DNA of 37,225 nucleotides from Shewanella sp. c952 (lineage in GTDB: Bacteria > Pseudomonadota > Gammaproteobacteria > Enterobacterales > Shewanellaceae): positions 1 through 37,225 of the forward strand of contig NZ_BPEW01000041.1 in NCBI RefSeq assembly GCF_019654975.1. The letters are read 5' to 3'. A model generated the notes under the pieces. The model saw nothing but the letters and a program-made list of their open reading frames with translations. It did not search any database and was not told the origin of the DNA. The translations under genes and the position numbers were made by a program. Positions 1 to 6,928 of this stretch are shown piece after piece. Each line of letters begins with the position of its first letter. The first letter of the stretch is position 1.

Positions 1-2
1 TT

Positions 3-120
3 TGTCTGGAAACCATAGAGCTGTGGTCCCACCTGATCCCATTCCGAACTCAGAAGTGAAACACAGTATCGCCGATGGTAGTGTGGGGTTTCCCCATGTG
101 AGAGTAGGTCATTTCCAGGC
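3..120 (+). rRNA. rrf: 5S ribosomal RNA
   Basis: This is the 5S rRNA of the large ribosomal subunit and the last rRNA gene of an operon whose 16S and 23S genes lie before the window. The conserved core CCGAACTCAGAAGTGAAAC is present at about 44-62, and the typical 3' half GGTAGTGTGGGGTTTCCCC follows. The two ends pair as helix I: 4-12 with 112-120, nine pairs with one G-U wobble. The exact mature ends are uncertain by one or two bases. Confidence 0.95.
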
Positions 121-224
121 GCCTAATTAGCTTTATCTCCTATTAAAGAGAAAAGCGAGTCTCCTAGCCCTGACAAGCTAGTGACTTAAAAGAATTTAGT
201 GAAATGCTTCGGCAATTTGCTAAA

Positions 225-301
225 GGAGCGGTAGTTCAGTTGGTTAGAATACCGGCCTGTCACGCCGGGGGTCGCGAGTTCGAGTCTCGTCCGTTCCGCC
301 A
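225..301 (+). tRNA. tRNA-Asp (anticodon GTC)
   Basis: This 77-nt tRNA has a perfect acceptor stem (225-231 with 291-297), G as discriminator base and an encoded CCA end (299-301). The anticodon GTC sits in the loop CTGTCAC, giving aspartate. It lies 104 nt behind the 5S gene, so it is a distal tRNA of the rRNA operon and is released from the same precursor. The spacer between 5S and the tRNA shows no other gene. Confidence 0.97.
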
Positions 302-312
302 ACATAAAGACG

Positions 313-343
313 AAAGCCTCTACAGTAATGTAGAGGCTTTTTT
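313..343 (+). terminator. rRNA operon terminator, array copy 1
   Basis: A perfect 12-bp stem AAAGCCTCTACA / TGTAGAGGCTTT with loop GTAA, followed by a T run to 343. It starts 12 nt after the CCA end of tRNA-Asp and is the first stop for the rRNA operon transcript. It differs from the four later copies in having a short tetraloop. Confidence 0.9.
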
Positions 344-440
344 CGTTGTGATAAATAAAAAGCTAAGTGCTCAATTGCTTTGATTGTCCGTCGCTAAGTG
401 TATTAGGCTGAATCTACTTGGATTAGAAAGCACAAACATG

Positions 441-482
441 AAAGCCTCTCTGCTTTTAGTTGAAAGCGTGTAGAGGCTTTTT
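441..482 (+). terminator. Array terminator, copy 2
   Basis: Outer stem AAAGCCTCT (441-449) pairs with AGAGGCTTT (472-480), and the T run extends to 482. An inner stem GCTTTT / GAAAGC (452-467) is stacked within it. It is a back-up terminator for transcripts that pass copy 1. Confidence 0.8.
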
Positions 483-580
483 GCGTTGTGAGAAATAAAA
501 AGCTAAATACTTAATCGCTTTGATTGTCAGTCGCTAAGTGTATTAGGCTGAATCTACTAGGAGCCGGAAGCACAAACATG

Positions 581-622
581 AAAGCCTCCCTGCTTTTAGT
601 TGAAAGCGCGTAGAGGCTTTTT
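581..622 (+). terminator. Array terminator, copy 3
   Basis: Outer stem AAAGCCTC (581-588) pairs with GAGGCTTT (613-620), followed by TT. The nested GCTTTT / GAAAGC stem is identical to that of copy 2. Confidence 0.75.
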
Positions 623-721
623 GCGTTGTGATAAATAAAAAGCTAAGTGCTCAATCGCTTTGATTGTCAGTCGCAGTGGGTTATTAGGCTGACTCTGCTA
701 GGATCCGAAAGCATAAACATG

Positions 722-764
722 AAAGCCTCTCTGCTTTTAGTTGAAAGCGCGTAGAGGCTTTTTT
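722..764 (+). terminator. Array terminator, copy 4
   Basis: Outer stem AAAGCCTCT (722-730) pairs with AGAGGCTTT (753-761), and the T run ends at 764. The inner stem is unchanged from copies 2 and 3. Confidence 0.78.
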
Positions 765-862
765 CGTTGTGAGAAATAAAAAGCTAAGCGCTCAATAGCT
801 TTGATTGTCAGTCGCTAAGTGTATTAGGCTGACTCTACTAGGATTAAAAAGCACAAACATGG

Positions 863-905
863 AAGCCTCCTTGCTTTTAGTTGAAAGCGCGTAGAGGCTT
901 TTTTT
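863..905 (+). terminator. Array terminator, copy 5
   Basis: Outer stem AAGCCTC (863-869) pairs with GAGGCTT (894-900), with the longest following T run of the array (to 905). It is the last hairpin before the repeat similarity ends. Confidence 0.8.
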
Positions 906-911
906 GTTGTG

Positions 912-1386
912 GAAGGAAAAGTAATCGGTTTAGTTAGCTTGCTTATGAGTTTGGAATATTTTTAATTCAGCAAAACAAACATAGAAAGTTTTGTTGTTGC
1001 TTTAACCGAACTCTATCTCCCTTCTATTCACTCCATTTAGGTTCAATCTTTCATGAGCTGAAACAGCAATATGTAGATACTATTTTTCAATGTTGTTGAT
1101 AGCTTTGATCTGGGCTAGTCTATTGCTTTTAATCAATTTTAGTTTTTATTGCAGCTATTTTCTCGAACATGTTTTTGCTAGGGCTCAGTTTGAATTATCT
1201 GAGTTCAAATCGTTAACTATACCTTTCTGAAAGACGTAAATAATCAGTATTGCAAAACGGATCGTTCTGCTAATTGGCATATGGTTAGGCATGGGTTATC
1301 TCTAATTCTTTGCTACTCGTTTTAATCCTGTGGAGTGAGCATGTCTAAATCAATAGAGAGGGCTACTGAGATTTTCCTGTTTGCGC
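912..1386. other. AT-rich intergenic spacer, no recognised gene
   Basis: About 475 bp between the terminator array and the presumed murB promoter. I see no open reading frame with a recognisable product, no tRNA and no strong hairpin; only a weak TTTGAA / TTCAAA inverted repeat near 1190-1207. A 24-codon frame with a fair ribosome binding site (GGAG at 1332-1335, ATG at 1341, stop at 1413-1415) crosses its end and is treated under findings. Confidence 0.6.
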
Positions 1387-1392
1387 TACAAT
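1387..1392 (+). promoter_or_regulatory. Possible murB -10 element
   Basis: TACAAT lies 33 nt before the GTG chosen as the murB start, which would give a leader of about 27 nt. No convincing -35 hexamer is visible at the right distance, so the call is weak. If it is correct, translation cannot begin at the upstream TTG at 1381. Confidence 0.3.
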
Positions 1393-1425
1393 GCAGCATT
1401 ATCTCTGATCTATAAGATTGCCTCT

Positions 1426-2445
1426 GTGACCGACAACTTTTCATTGAAATCGCATAATACATTTGGGCTCGAACATAAGTGTCGCGCATTGATGAATGCT
1501 AAAACTACCGAAGAGCTGTGCTCTATTTGCATAGAGTTATATGCCTCTAATCAGCCGATGCTGATCCTTGGTGGTGGTAGCAACATTATTTTATGTGATG
1601 ACTTCGCGGGTACTGTTGTTGTGGTTGAAACTAAAGGGATCGAAGTGTCCTCGACTGAGAGTTATCACCTTCTTTCTGTGGAGGCCGGTGAGGATTGGCA
1701 TGAGCTTGTATGCTTTTGCCTGTCACAGGGAATTGCAGGCTTTGAAAATCTTGCACTTATTCCTGGTAAGGTTGGTGCTGCTCCGATTCAAAATATCGGC
1801 GCATATGGTGTCGAGATAAAGGACATCTGTGAATGGGTTGAATATTGTGACTTGTCGACTGGTAAGCACATTCGCTTAAGTGCCAATGAGTGTAACTTTA
1901 GCTACAGAGAATCTATTTTTAAACAGCAATTGCTAGGTAGAGCGCTTATAACAAAAGTAGGCTTTAAAGTACCCAAAATTTGGCAACCTAAACTGGATTA
2001 TGGACCGCTTAGGGCGCTAAAAGATCCTGCCGTGACTCCAAAGGATGTTTTTGAATGCATCTGTGCCACCAGAATGAGTAAACTCCCTGATCCGGCAAAA
2101 GTTGGCAATGCTGGCAGCTTTTTTAAAAACCCTGTTATATCAAATGAACTATATCTTTCGCTAACCACCAAATTTCCGAATATAGTTGGTTACCCTCAAG
2201 ACGCGGGCAAAACTAAAGTCGCAGCGGGCTGGCTTATTGAAGCTGCAGGCCTAAAGGGCTTCCAAGTCGGAGGAGCCGCTGTGCACGCTGACCAAGCACT
2301 TGTGCTAATTAACAAAAACAGCGCTACCAGCGAAGATGTTTTGAACTTGGCGCGACATGTTGTTGATTGTATTGATAAGCAATTTGGTATTAGATTACAA
2401 CCTGAGCCTAGAATGATAGCAGCAACCGGAGAAAGGAGCTTATAG
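1426..2445 (+). CDS. murB: UDP-N-acetylenolpyruvoylglucosamine reductase
   Basis: MurB is the cytoplasmic FAD enzyme that reduces UDP-GlcNAc-enolpyruvate to UDP-N-acetylmuramate with NADPH, the second committed step of peptidoglycan precursor synthesis. The chosen GTG start gives 339 residues (E. coli 342) and begins MTDNFSLKSHNTFG, matching the usual N-terminus. The FAD-binding motif LILGGGSN is at 46-53 and NLALIPG at 108-114. The catalytic residues expected from E. coli are present: R161 in YRESIFK, S231 in GNAGSFFKNP and E327 in QPEPRM. An in-frame TTG at 1381 would add 15 residues unlike the family. The upstream ribosome binding site is weak for both starts. The stop is one base before the birA ATG, so the two genes form one unit. 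Confidence 0.93.
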   Translation: MTDNFSLKSHNTFGLEHKCRALMNAKTTEELCSICIELYASNQPMLILGGGSNIILCDDFAGTVVVVETKGIEVSSTESYHLLSVEAGEDWHELVCFCLSQGIAGFENLALIPGKVGAAPIQNIGAYGVEIKDICEWVEYCDLSTGKHIRLSANECNFSYRESIFKQQLLGRALITKVGFKVPKIWQPKLDYGPLRALKDPAVTPKDVFECICATRMSKLPDPAKVGNAGSFFKNPVISNELYLSLTTKFPNIVGYPQDAGKTKVAAGWLIEAAGLKGFQVGGAAVHADQALVLINKNSATSEDVLNLARHVVDCIDKQFGIRLQPEPRMIAATGERSL

Positions 2446-2446
2446 C

Positions 2447-3409
2447 ATGGCAGAACAGTGGAGTCGTAAGCGAGGGATATTAGGAGAGTTATCGAGTGGG
2501 CACTTTGTATCTGGTGAAGCCTTAGCTGAGAAACTCGGTGTGTCGAGAACCGCAATCGCTAATCATATCTCTGCTCTAGAAGATTATGGTGTAGATATTT
2601 ACTGCGTAAAAGGAAAAGGCTATAAGCTGAGCAATCCACTGTCTTTAGTTGATGAAAGTACTTTGAAAAGTGCAATCAGTCAACGTTGCTTCTATTTTGA
2701 TGAGATCCCGAGTACTAATGCTTTTATATTGAAGCATGCCGAAGAGCTCGATTCCGGTGATATTTGTGTTGCCGAATACCAATCCGCAGGGCGTGGTAGA
2801 AGAGGGCGCACTTGGGTGTCGCCTTATGGATGTCACCTGTATTTTTCTATGTACTGGCAGTTCCCGCAAGGCATGGCGCAAGCTATGGGGTTAAGTTTAG
2901 TCGTAGCGTGCTCAATAGTTTCGGTACTTGAAGAGCTAGAAGTCGCAGATGTGGGTGTTAAGTGGCCAAATGATATCTACTTGGGTGGTAAGAAGCTAGC
3001 GGGTGTGCTGATCGAAATGACAGGGCAAACCGATAGTGAGTGCAACCTTGTAATTGGCGTCGGCCTAAACATGGCGATGAGTGAGCAGCATGGTAAATCA
3101 ATCGATCAGCCATGGAGTGATATGACATCGCTGACAAAGATGCCAAGTAAGACTGAATTATTAGCGCTATTGCAGCGCCAGCTACAACAAGATTTGTGCG
3201 TGTTCCAGAATGAGGGACTTTCACCTTTTCAACAGCGTTGGGAGGCTGCAGATCTGTTTATTGGTCAACAGATTAAATTGCTCATTGGAACCGATGAGGT
3301 TCATGGCATTTGCAGAGGTATTGATAAGCAAGGAGCTGTGGTGTTAGAAACTGCCGATGGTATAAAAAGTTTTATTGGCGGTGAGATCAGCCTACGTAAG
3401 GCTGATTAA
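2447..3409 (+). CDS. birA: Biotin-protein ligase / biotin operon repressor
   Basis: BirA makes biotinyl-AMP, attaches biotin to the carboxyl carrier protein of acetyl-CoA carboxylase and, in family members with a DNA-binding domain, represses biotin synthesis genes. The 320 residues match E. coli (321). An N-terminal winged helix-turn-helix spans about 15-60 (VSGEALAEKLGVSRTAIANH), so this is the bifunctional class. The ligase has the biotin/ATP loop GRGRRGR at 115-121 and KWPND at 172-176, and ends in a small C-terminal SH3-like domain. The ATG follows the murB stop by one base, with GGAG about 10 nt upstream inside murB. A terminator-like hairpin lies just past its stop. Confidence 0.95.
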   Translation: MAEQWSRKRGILGELSSGHFVSGEALAEKLGVSRTAIANHISALEDYGVDIYCVKGKGYKLSNPLSLVDESTLKSAISQRCFYFDEIPSTNAFILKHAEELDSGDICVAEYQSAGRGRRGRTWVSPYGCHLYFSMYWQFPQGMAQAMGLSLVVACSIVSVLEELEVADVGVKWPNDIYLGGKKLAGVLIEMTGQTDSECNLVIGVGLNMAMSEQHGKSIDQPWSDMTSLTKMPSKTELLALLQRQLQQDLCVFQNEGLSPFQQRWEAADLFIGQQIKLLIGTDEVHGICRGIDKQGAVVLETADGIKSFIGGEISLRKAD

Positions 3410-3415
3410 TCTATA

Positions 3416-4366
3416 TCACTTTCTTAGAAGGACTTGATCCATGAGGTGATCTTGTCCTTTTTGCAAGATAAGGTGGGCACGTTCTCGGGTTGGTTGGATA
3501 TTTAGGGTTAAGTTTGGCCCATTGATGCTGTCCCAGATTTTTGATGCAATGCCAGTAGCTTCATTATCTGTTAGCTGAGAGTAATGATGGAAGTAGGAAC
3601 TTTCTTCGCTAAACGCGCCGGTTCTAAATTGTAAAAAACGCTCGATGTACCACTTTTTCAATAACTCTTCTTCTGCGTCGACATAGATACTAAAATCCAC
3701 AAAATCAGATACAAATGGTCGCTTAGTATCGACCGCTGAGTCTTGTCCTGTTTGCAGTACGTTTAAGCCCTCGATGATGAGGATATCAGGTTGACGGATC
3801 CACTGATATTGGTCGGGCACCCGGTCATAGGTAATGTGTGAGTATATTGGTGCGCTCACCGCAGCTTCTCCCGCTTTTATCGCAGAAATAAAGTCAACTA
3901 AGCCTTTCATATCATAGCTTTCAGGGAAGCCCTTACGTTGCATTAACCCACGACGTTTAAGCTCTGCAAGTGGGTGTAAGAATCCATCTGTGGTAATCAG
4001 ATCTACTTTAGGATGCTCTGGCCAATGACTCAATAATGCTTGCAAGATACGTGCGGTAGTACTTTTACCTACCGCCACACTACCTGCAATACTGATAATA
4101 TAAGGTCTTTTGGGGGGAACGCGGCCAAGGAATTCATTGAGTGCTAACCCGCGCTTCTGTTTTGCGCCTACATTTAGGTTCAAAAGCCGGCTTAAAGGTA
4201 AATAAATATCGGTAACTTCGGATAATGATATTTTTTCGTTTATACCGCGCAGGTCAGCCAGATCATTTTCACTGAGTGTTAATGGCACAGATTCTCTTAA
4301 TTCAGCCCATTGCTCGCGCTGAAAAGGTAAGTAGAGTGCATTATGAATTTGATTGGTTTGCGTCAT
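3416..4366 (-). CDS. coaA: Pantothenate kinase (type I)
   Basis: CoaA phosphorylates pantothenate with ATP, the first and feedback-controlled step of coenzyme A synthesis. The P-loop GSVAVGKST is at residues 95-103, with K101 matching the E. coli catalytic lysine. ITTDGFLHP, FPESYDMKGL and PDILIIEGLNVLQ are further family motifs. I chose the ATG at 4364-4366 because it gives 316 residues, the E. coli length, and has TGGAG about 10 nt upstream. An in-frame ATG (4379-4381) and GTG (4391-4393) would add 5 or 9 residues. The gene converges on birA with only 6 bp between the stop codons. No clear coaA promoter was recognised. Confidence 0.95.
   Translation of the reverse strand: MTQTNQIHNALYLPFQREQWAELRESVPLTLSENDLADLRGINEKISLSEVTDIYLPLSRLLNLNVGAKQKRGLALNEFLGRVPPKRPYIISIAGSVAVGKSTTARILQALLSHWPEHPKVDLITTDGFLHPLAELKRRGLMQRKGFPESYDMKGLVDFISAIKAGEAAVSAPIYSHITYDRVPDQYQWIRQPDILIIEGLNVLQTGQDSAVDTKRPFVSDFVDFSIYVDAEEELLKKWYIERFLQFRTGAFSEESSYFHHYSQLTDNEATGIASKIWDSINGPNLTLNIQPTRERAHLILQKGQDHLMDQVLLRK
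3428..3462 (+). terminator. Probable murB-birA terminator inside the coaA 3' end
   Basis: AAGGAC (3428-3433) pairs with GTCCTT (3454-3459), and GATC (3436-3439) with GATC (3448-3451) across a TT/TT mismatch; TTT follows to 3462. It begins 19 nt after the birA stop and is read on the + strand, so it lies antisense within the last codons of coaA. The T run is short. Confidence 0.5.
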
Positions 4367-4522
4367 TGCGAAGTTCTCCATTGAGGAGGGCACATTACAC
4401 TATGAATTTATTATCGACAACCGCTACGGGATTAGACGAACAGACAATGCTAGGTAATTGAGATTAATCGCTGTAAAAGTATCCGTTATGGCTAAAGTGA
4501 GCATAAAAAAACGCCGTTTGAG

Positions 4523-4581
4523 CTTTTTTTTATAAAAAAAACGATTTTCCTATTGCACTTGTGCTCACATTTCCATAATAT
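4523..4581 (+). promoter_or_regulatory. Promoter of the tRNA-Thr-Tyr-Gly unit
   Basis: TTGCAC (4553-4558), a 17-nt spacer and TAATAT (4576-4581) form a good sigma-70 promoter. Upstream from about 4523 is an A/T-tract region that resembles an UP element. The bases after the -10 are CCGCTACCG, a GC-rich discriminator typical of stringently controlled stable RNA promoters. The predicted transcript begins near 4588, a dozen bases before the first tRNA. Confidence 0.8.
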
Positions 4582-4599
4582 CCGCTACCGAAATGACAC

Positions 4600-4675
<76 letters not shown>

Positions 4676-4682
4676 TTTCCCT

Positions 4683-4767
4683 GGAGGGGTTCCCGAGTGG
4701 CCAAAGGGATCAGATTGTAAATCTGACGGCTCAGCCTTCGAAGGTTCGAATCCTTCTCCCTCCACCA
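4683..4767 (+). tRNA. tRNA-Tyr (anticodon GTA)
   Basis: This 85-nt class II tRNA has a long variable arm, as expected for bacterial tyrosine tRNA. The acceptor stem starts GGAGGGG and the end CCA is encoded. The anticodon is GTA within GATTGTAAATC. It starts 7 nt after the tRNA-Thr CCA, so the precursor must be cut between them. Confidence 0.97.
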
Positions 4768-4802
4768 TTTTCTAGGTAGTTAGGTAACCTGAAGTAGGTT
4801 GC

Positions 4803-4876
4803 GCGGATGTCGTATAATGGTATTACTCCAGCCTTCCAAGCTGATAACGCGGGTTCGATTCCCGCCATCCGCTCCA
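4803..4876 (+). tRNA. tRNA-Gly (anticodon TCC)
   Basis: This 74-nt tRNA has the acceptor stem GCGGATG / CATCCGC, T as discriminator and an encoded CCA. The anticodon loop CTTCCAA gives UCC, glycine. It is the last tRNA in the cluster; a terminator follows 29 nt later. Confidence 0.97.
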
Positions 4877-4905
4877 AATTCTTGCTGATAATACTTAATC
4901 AGTAG

Positions 4906-4931
4906 AAAGCACTCGATAACGAGTGCTTTTT
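4906..4931 (+). terminator. Terminator of the tRNA cluster
   Basis: A 10-bp stem AAAGCACTCG / CGAGTGCTTT with loop ATAA and a T run ending at 4931. It lies between tRNA-Gly and the first tuf copy, so tuf must be reached by read-through or have its own promoter within 4932-5071. No clear promoter was recognised there; TATATG near 5027-5033 is a weak -10 candidate. Confidence 0.88.
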
Positions 4932-5071
4932 CCAGTTTAAGACTACCTGTCAGCACGCCTCCTGCTTCTTATATACCTCAACTATCTTACTAACTGATTC
5001 GATGACATTTATGTATCGGATTTTTTGCTATATGCAGTTTCATCACCAGTACTTTGGATTGGGGCAATACC

Positions 5072-6256
5072 ATGGCTAAAGAAAAATTTGAACGTAGTAA
5101 ACCGCATGTTAACGTTGGTACCATTGGACACGTCGACCATGGTAAAACAACGCTAACTGCTGCTATCTCTGCTGTTTTGACTAAAACATACGGTGGTGAA
5201 GTTAAAGATTTCGCACAAATCGATAACGCTCCTGAAGAGCGCGAGCGTGGTATTACAATTAATACCTCTCACATCGAATATGACACACCTGCACGTCACT
5301 ACGCACACGTAGATTGTCCTGGTCACGCCGATTATGTTAAAAACATGATTACTGGTGCTGCTCAAATGGATGGCGCGATTCTAGTAGTTGCTTCTACAGA
5401 TGGTCCAATGCCACAAACACGTGAGCACATCCTGCTTTCACGTCAGGTTGGCGTACCATTCATCATCGTATTCATGAACAAGTGTGACATGGTAGATGAC
5501 GAAGAGCTTCTTGAGCTTGTAGAAATGGAAGTTCGTGAACTTCTTTCTGAATATGACTTCCCAGGTGATGACTTACCAGTTATCCAAGGTTCTGCGCTTA
5601 AAGCCCTTGAAGGCGAGCCAGAGTGGGAAGCTAAGATCCTTGAGCTTGCTGAAGCTCTAGATACTTACATTCCAGAGCCAGAGCGTGCTATCGATGGTGC
5701 GTTCATTCTTCCAATTGAAGATGTATTCTCAATCTCAGGCCGTGGTACAGTTGTAACTGGTCGTGTAGAGCGCGGTATCATCAAAGTTGGTGAAGAAGTA
5801 GAAATCGTTGGTATCAAAGATACAACTAAGACTACTTGTACTGGTGTTGAAATGTTCCGTAAGCTTCTTGACGAAGGTCGTGCTGGCGAGAACTGTGGTG
5901 TTCTTCTACGTGGTACTAAGCGTGAAGATGTTGAGCGTGGTCAGGTTCTTGCTGCTCCTGGTTCAATCACTCCACATACAACTTTCAAGTCAGAAATCTA
6001 CGTTCTGTCTAAAGAAGAAGGTGGACGTCATACTCCATTCTTCAAAGGCTACCGTCCACAGTTCTACTTCCGTACAACTGACGTAACCGGTACTATCGAA
6101 TTGCCAGAAGGCGTAGAGATGGTAATGCCTGGTGACAACGTTGCTATGACAGTAACACTAATCTGCCCAATCGCGATGGACGAAGGTTTACGCTTCGCAA
6201 TCCGTGAAGGTGGACGTACAGTTGGTGCTGGTGTTGTTGCAGAGATCGTTGCTTAA
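5072..6256 (+). CDS. tuf: Elongation factor Tu, copy 1
   Basis: EF-Tu is the GTPase that delivers aminoacyl-tRNA to the ribosome A site. The protein has 394 residues with the GTPase motifs GHVDHGKT (19-26), RGITINTS (59-66), DCPGH (81-85) and NKCD (136-139), followed by beta-barrel domains 2 and 3. The ATG at 5072 is chosen because it begins MAKEKFERSKPHVNVG like all family members; an in-frame ATG 18 nt upstream would add six residues. It is the E. coli tufB position, behind the tRNA cluster. It differs from copy 2 at one residue (A74 here, S74 there) and in about a dozen bases, all within the first 312 bp. From 5384 to 6309 the two copies are identical by eye. Confidence 0.97.
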   Translation: MAKEKFERSKPHVNVGTIGHVDHGKTTLTAAISAVLTKTYGGEVKDFAQIDNAPEERERGITINTSHIEYDTPARHYAHVDCPGHADYVKNMITGAAQMDGAILVVASTDGPMPQTREHILLSRQVGVPFIIVFMNKCDMVDDEELLELVEMEVRELLSEYDFPGDDLPVIQGSALKALEGEPEWEAKILELAEALDTYIPEPERAIDGAFILPIEDVFSISGRGTVVTGRVERGIIKVGEEVEIVGIKDTTKTTCTGVEMFRKLLDEGRAGENCGVLLRGTKREDVERGQVLAAPGSITPHTTFKSEIYVLSKEEGGRHTPFFKGYRPQFYFRTTDVTGTIELPEGVEMVMPGDNVAMTVTLICPIAMDEGLRFAIREGGRTVGAGVVAEIVA

Positions 6257-6282
6257 TAGCGACTAATCTTAACGCAATACTG

Positions 6283-6309
6283 AAAAAGGCAGCTTAGGCT
6301 GCCTTTTTT
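6283..6309 (+). terminator. Terminator of tuf copy 1
   Basis: GGCAGC (6288-6293) pairs with GCTGCC (6298-6303) around loop TTAG, flanked by A5 and T6. The same terminator, together with the 26 bp between it and the stop codon, occurs behind tuf copy 2. Confidence 0.9.
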
Positions 6310-6451
6310 GATTTTAATCGAAAGCTAATACTGATTTTGTTCACTAAGCTTAGCTTTGTATTCTTGCCAATTACGCGGAATAAGAATACAATCTATGGCC
6401 GATTTTTGACTCGCTGGATATACTTTTTTAGTGAGTGTGTTGAGCAGTCGT

Positions 6452-6481
6452 CAGTTTAGACTTGAGTCTGGCTGATTTTTT
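6452..6481 (+). terminator. Possible second terminator before secE
   Basis: AGACT / AGTCT with loop TG, extended outward by two G-U pairs and CAG / CTG around a one-base bulge, then ATTTTTT. It lies about 145 nt after the first terminator and before secE. The stem is imperfect, so the call is tentative. Confidence 0.4.
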
Positions 6482-6510
6482 ACTGAGCAAAATGCTATTT
6501 TTGTAGTATT

Positions 6511-6516
6511 TATAAT
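6511..6516 (+). promoter_or_regulatory. Possible secE-nusG -10 element
   Basis: A consensus TATAAT sits 31 nt before the secE ATG, past both terminator-like hairpins. No matching -35 hexamer is visible 16-18 nt upstream, so the call rests on the -10 and its location. Confidence 0.35.
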
Positions 6517-6547
6517 CTCAGAACGTAGTGAGTAACGGAATTAACCG

Positions 6548-6919
6548 ATGACAACAAATACTGAAAGCCAGGGTAACTCTCTGGATATCGTAAAGTGGGG
6601 CCTAGTCGTAATCTTCTTGGCTGCCGCTATTATTGGCAATCATTATTTCGCTGAAGCAAGTGTTGTTGCGCGCGCTTTCGGTGTTGTAATCGCCTTTGCT
6701 ATTGCTGGTCTTATTGCGTCGCAAACAGAAAAAGGCAAGCAAGCGTTAACGTTTGCTCGTGAAGCACAGATTGAAGTTCGTAAAGTGGTATGGCCTACGC
6801 GTCAAGAAGCACTTAATACAACTTTTATTGTATTAGCTGCAACAGCCGTTTTAGGATTAATCCTATGGGGTATGGACGCAGTATTGCTTAGAATTGTTAA
6901 TTTTATTACAGGCGTATAG
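6548..6919 (+). CDS. secE: Preprotein translocase subunit SecE
   Basis: SecE is the clamp subunit of the SecYEG protein-conducting channel in the inner membrane. The 123 residues (E. coli 127) show three predicted membrane segments at about 16-35, 40-58 and 93-117. The conserved amphipathic stretch VRKVVWPTRQE is at 77-87, just before the last, essential segment. The N-terminus MTTNTESQGN is polar. It is followed 9 nt later by nusG, the usual secE-nusG pair. Confidence 0.96.
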   Translation: MTTNTESQGNSLDIVKWGLVVIFLAAAIIGNHYFAEASVVARAFGVVIAFAIAGLIASQTEKGKQALTFAREAQIEVRKVVWPTRQEALNTTFIVLAATAVLGLILWGMDAVLLRIVNFITGV

Positions 6920-6928
6920 GCATCTCGA

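Larger units (their letters stand above)
313..911 (+). repeat. Tandem array of five terminator-containing repeats
   Basis: Four tandem units plus a partial fifth begin at about 313, 441, 581, 722 and 862, spaced 128, 140, 141 and 140 bp. Each unit starts with an AAAGCCTC / GAGGCTTT terminator hairpin. It continues with GTTGTGATAAATAAAAAGC, a small hairpin of the type CAATCGCTTTGATTG, and TATTAGGCTGAATCTAC, and ends CACAAACATG before the next hairpin. Copies differ by scattered substitutions, so the array is not a recent duplication. Copy 1 has a 4-nt loop, whereas copies 2-5 carry a longer arm with a nested GCTTTT / GAAAGC stem. Similarity is lost after about 911. Tandem repeats behind stable RNA genes are known in E. 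coli tyrT; homology to those is not claimed. Confidence 0.93.

Noticed and set aside
313..911. CRISPR array
   Set aside because: The units are about 140 bp of continuous homology with terminator hairpins, not short direct repeats separated by unique spacers.
1381..1425. Upstream TTG start for murB
   Set aside because: It adds 15 residues that do not match the family N-terminus and overlaps the best -10 candidate; GTG at 1426 fits length and sequence better.
6257..6547. A tRNA-Trp gene between tuf and secE, as in some relatives
   Set aside because: No cloverleaf, anticodon loop or CCA-terminated acceptor stem could be found in this gap.
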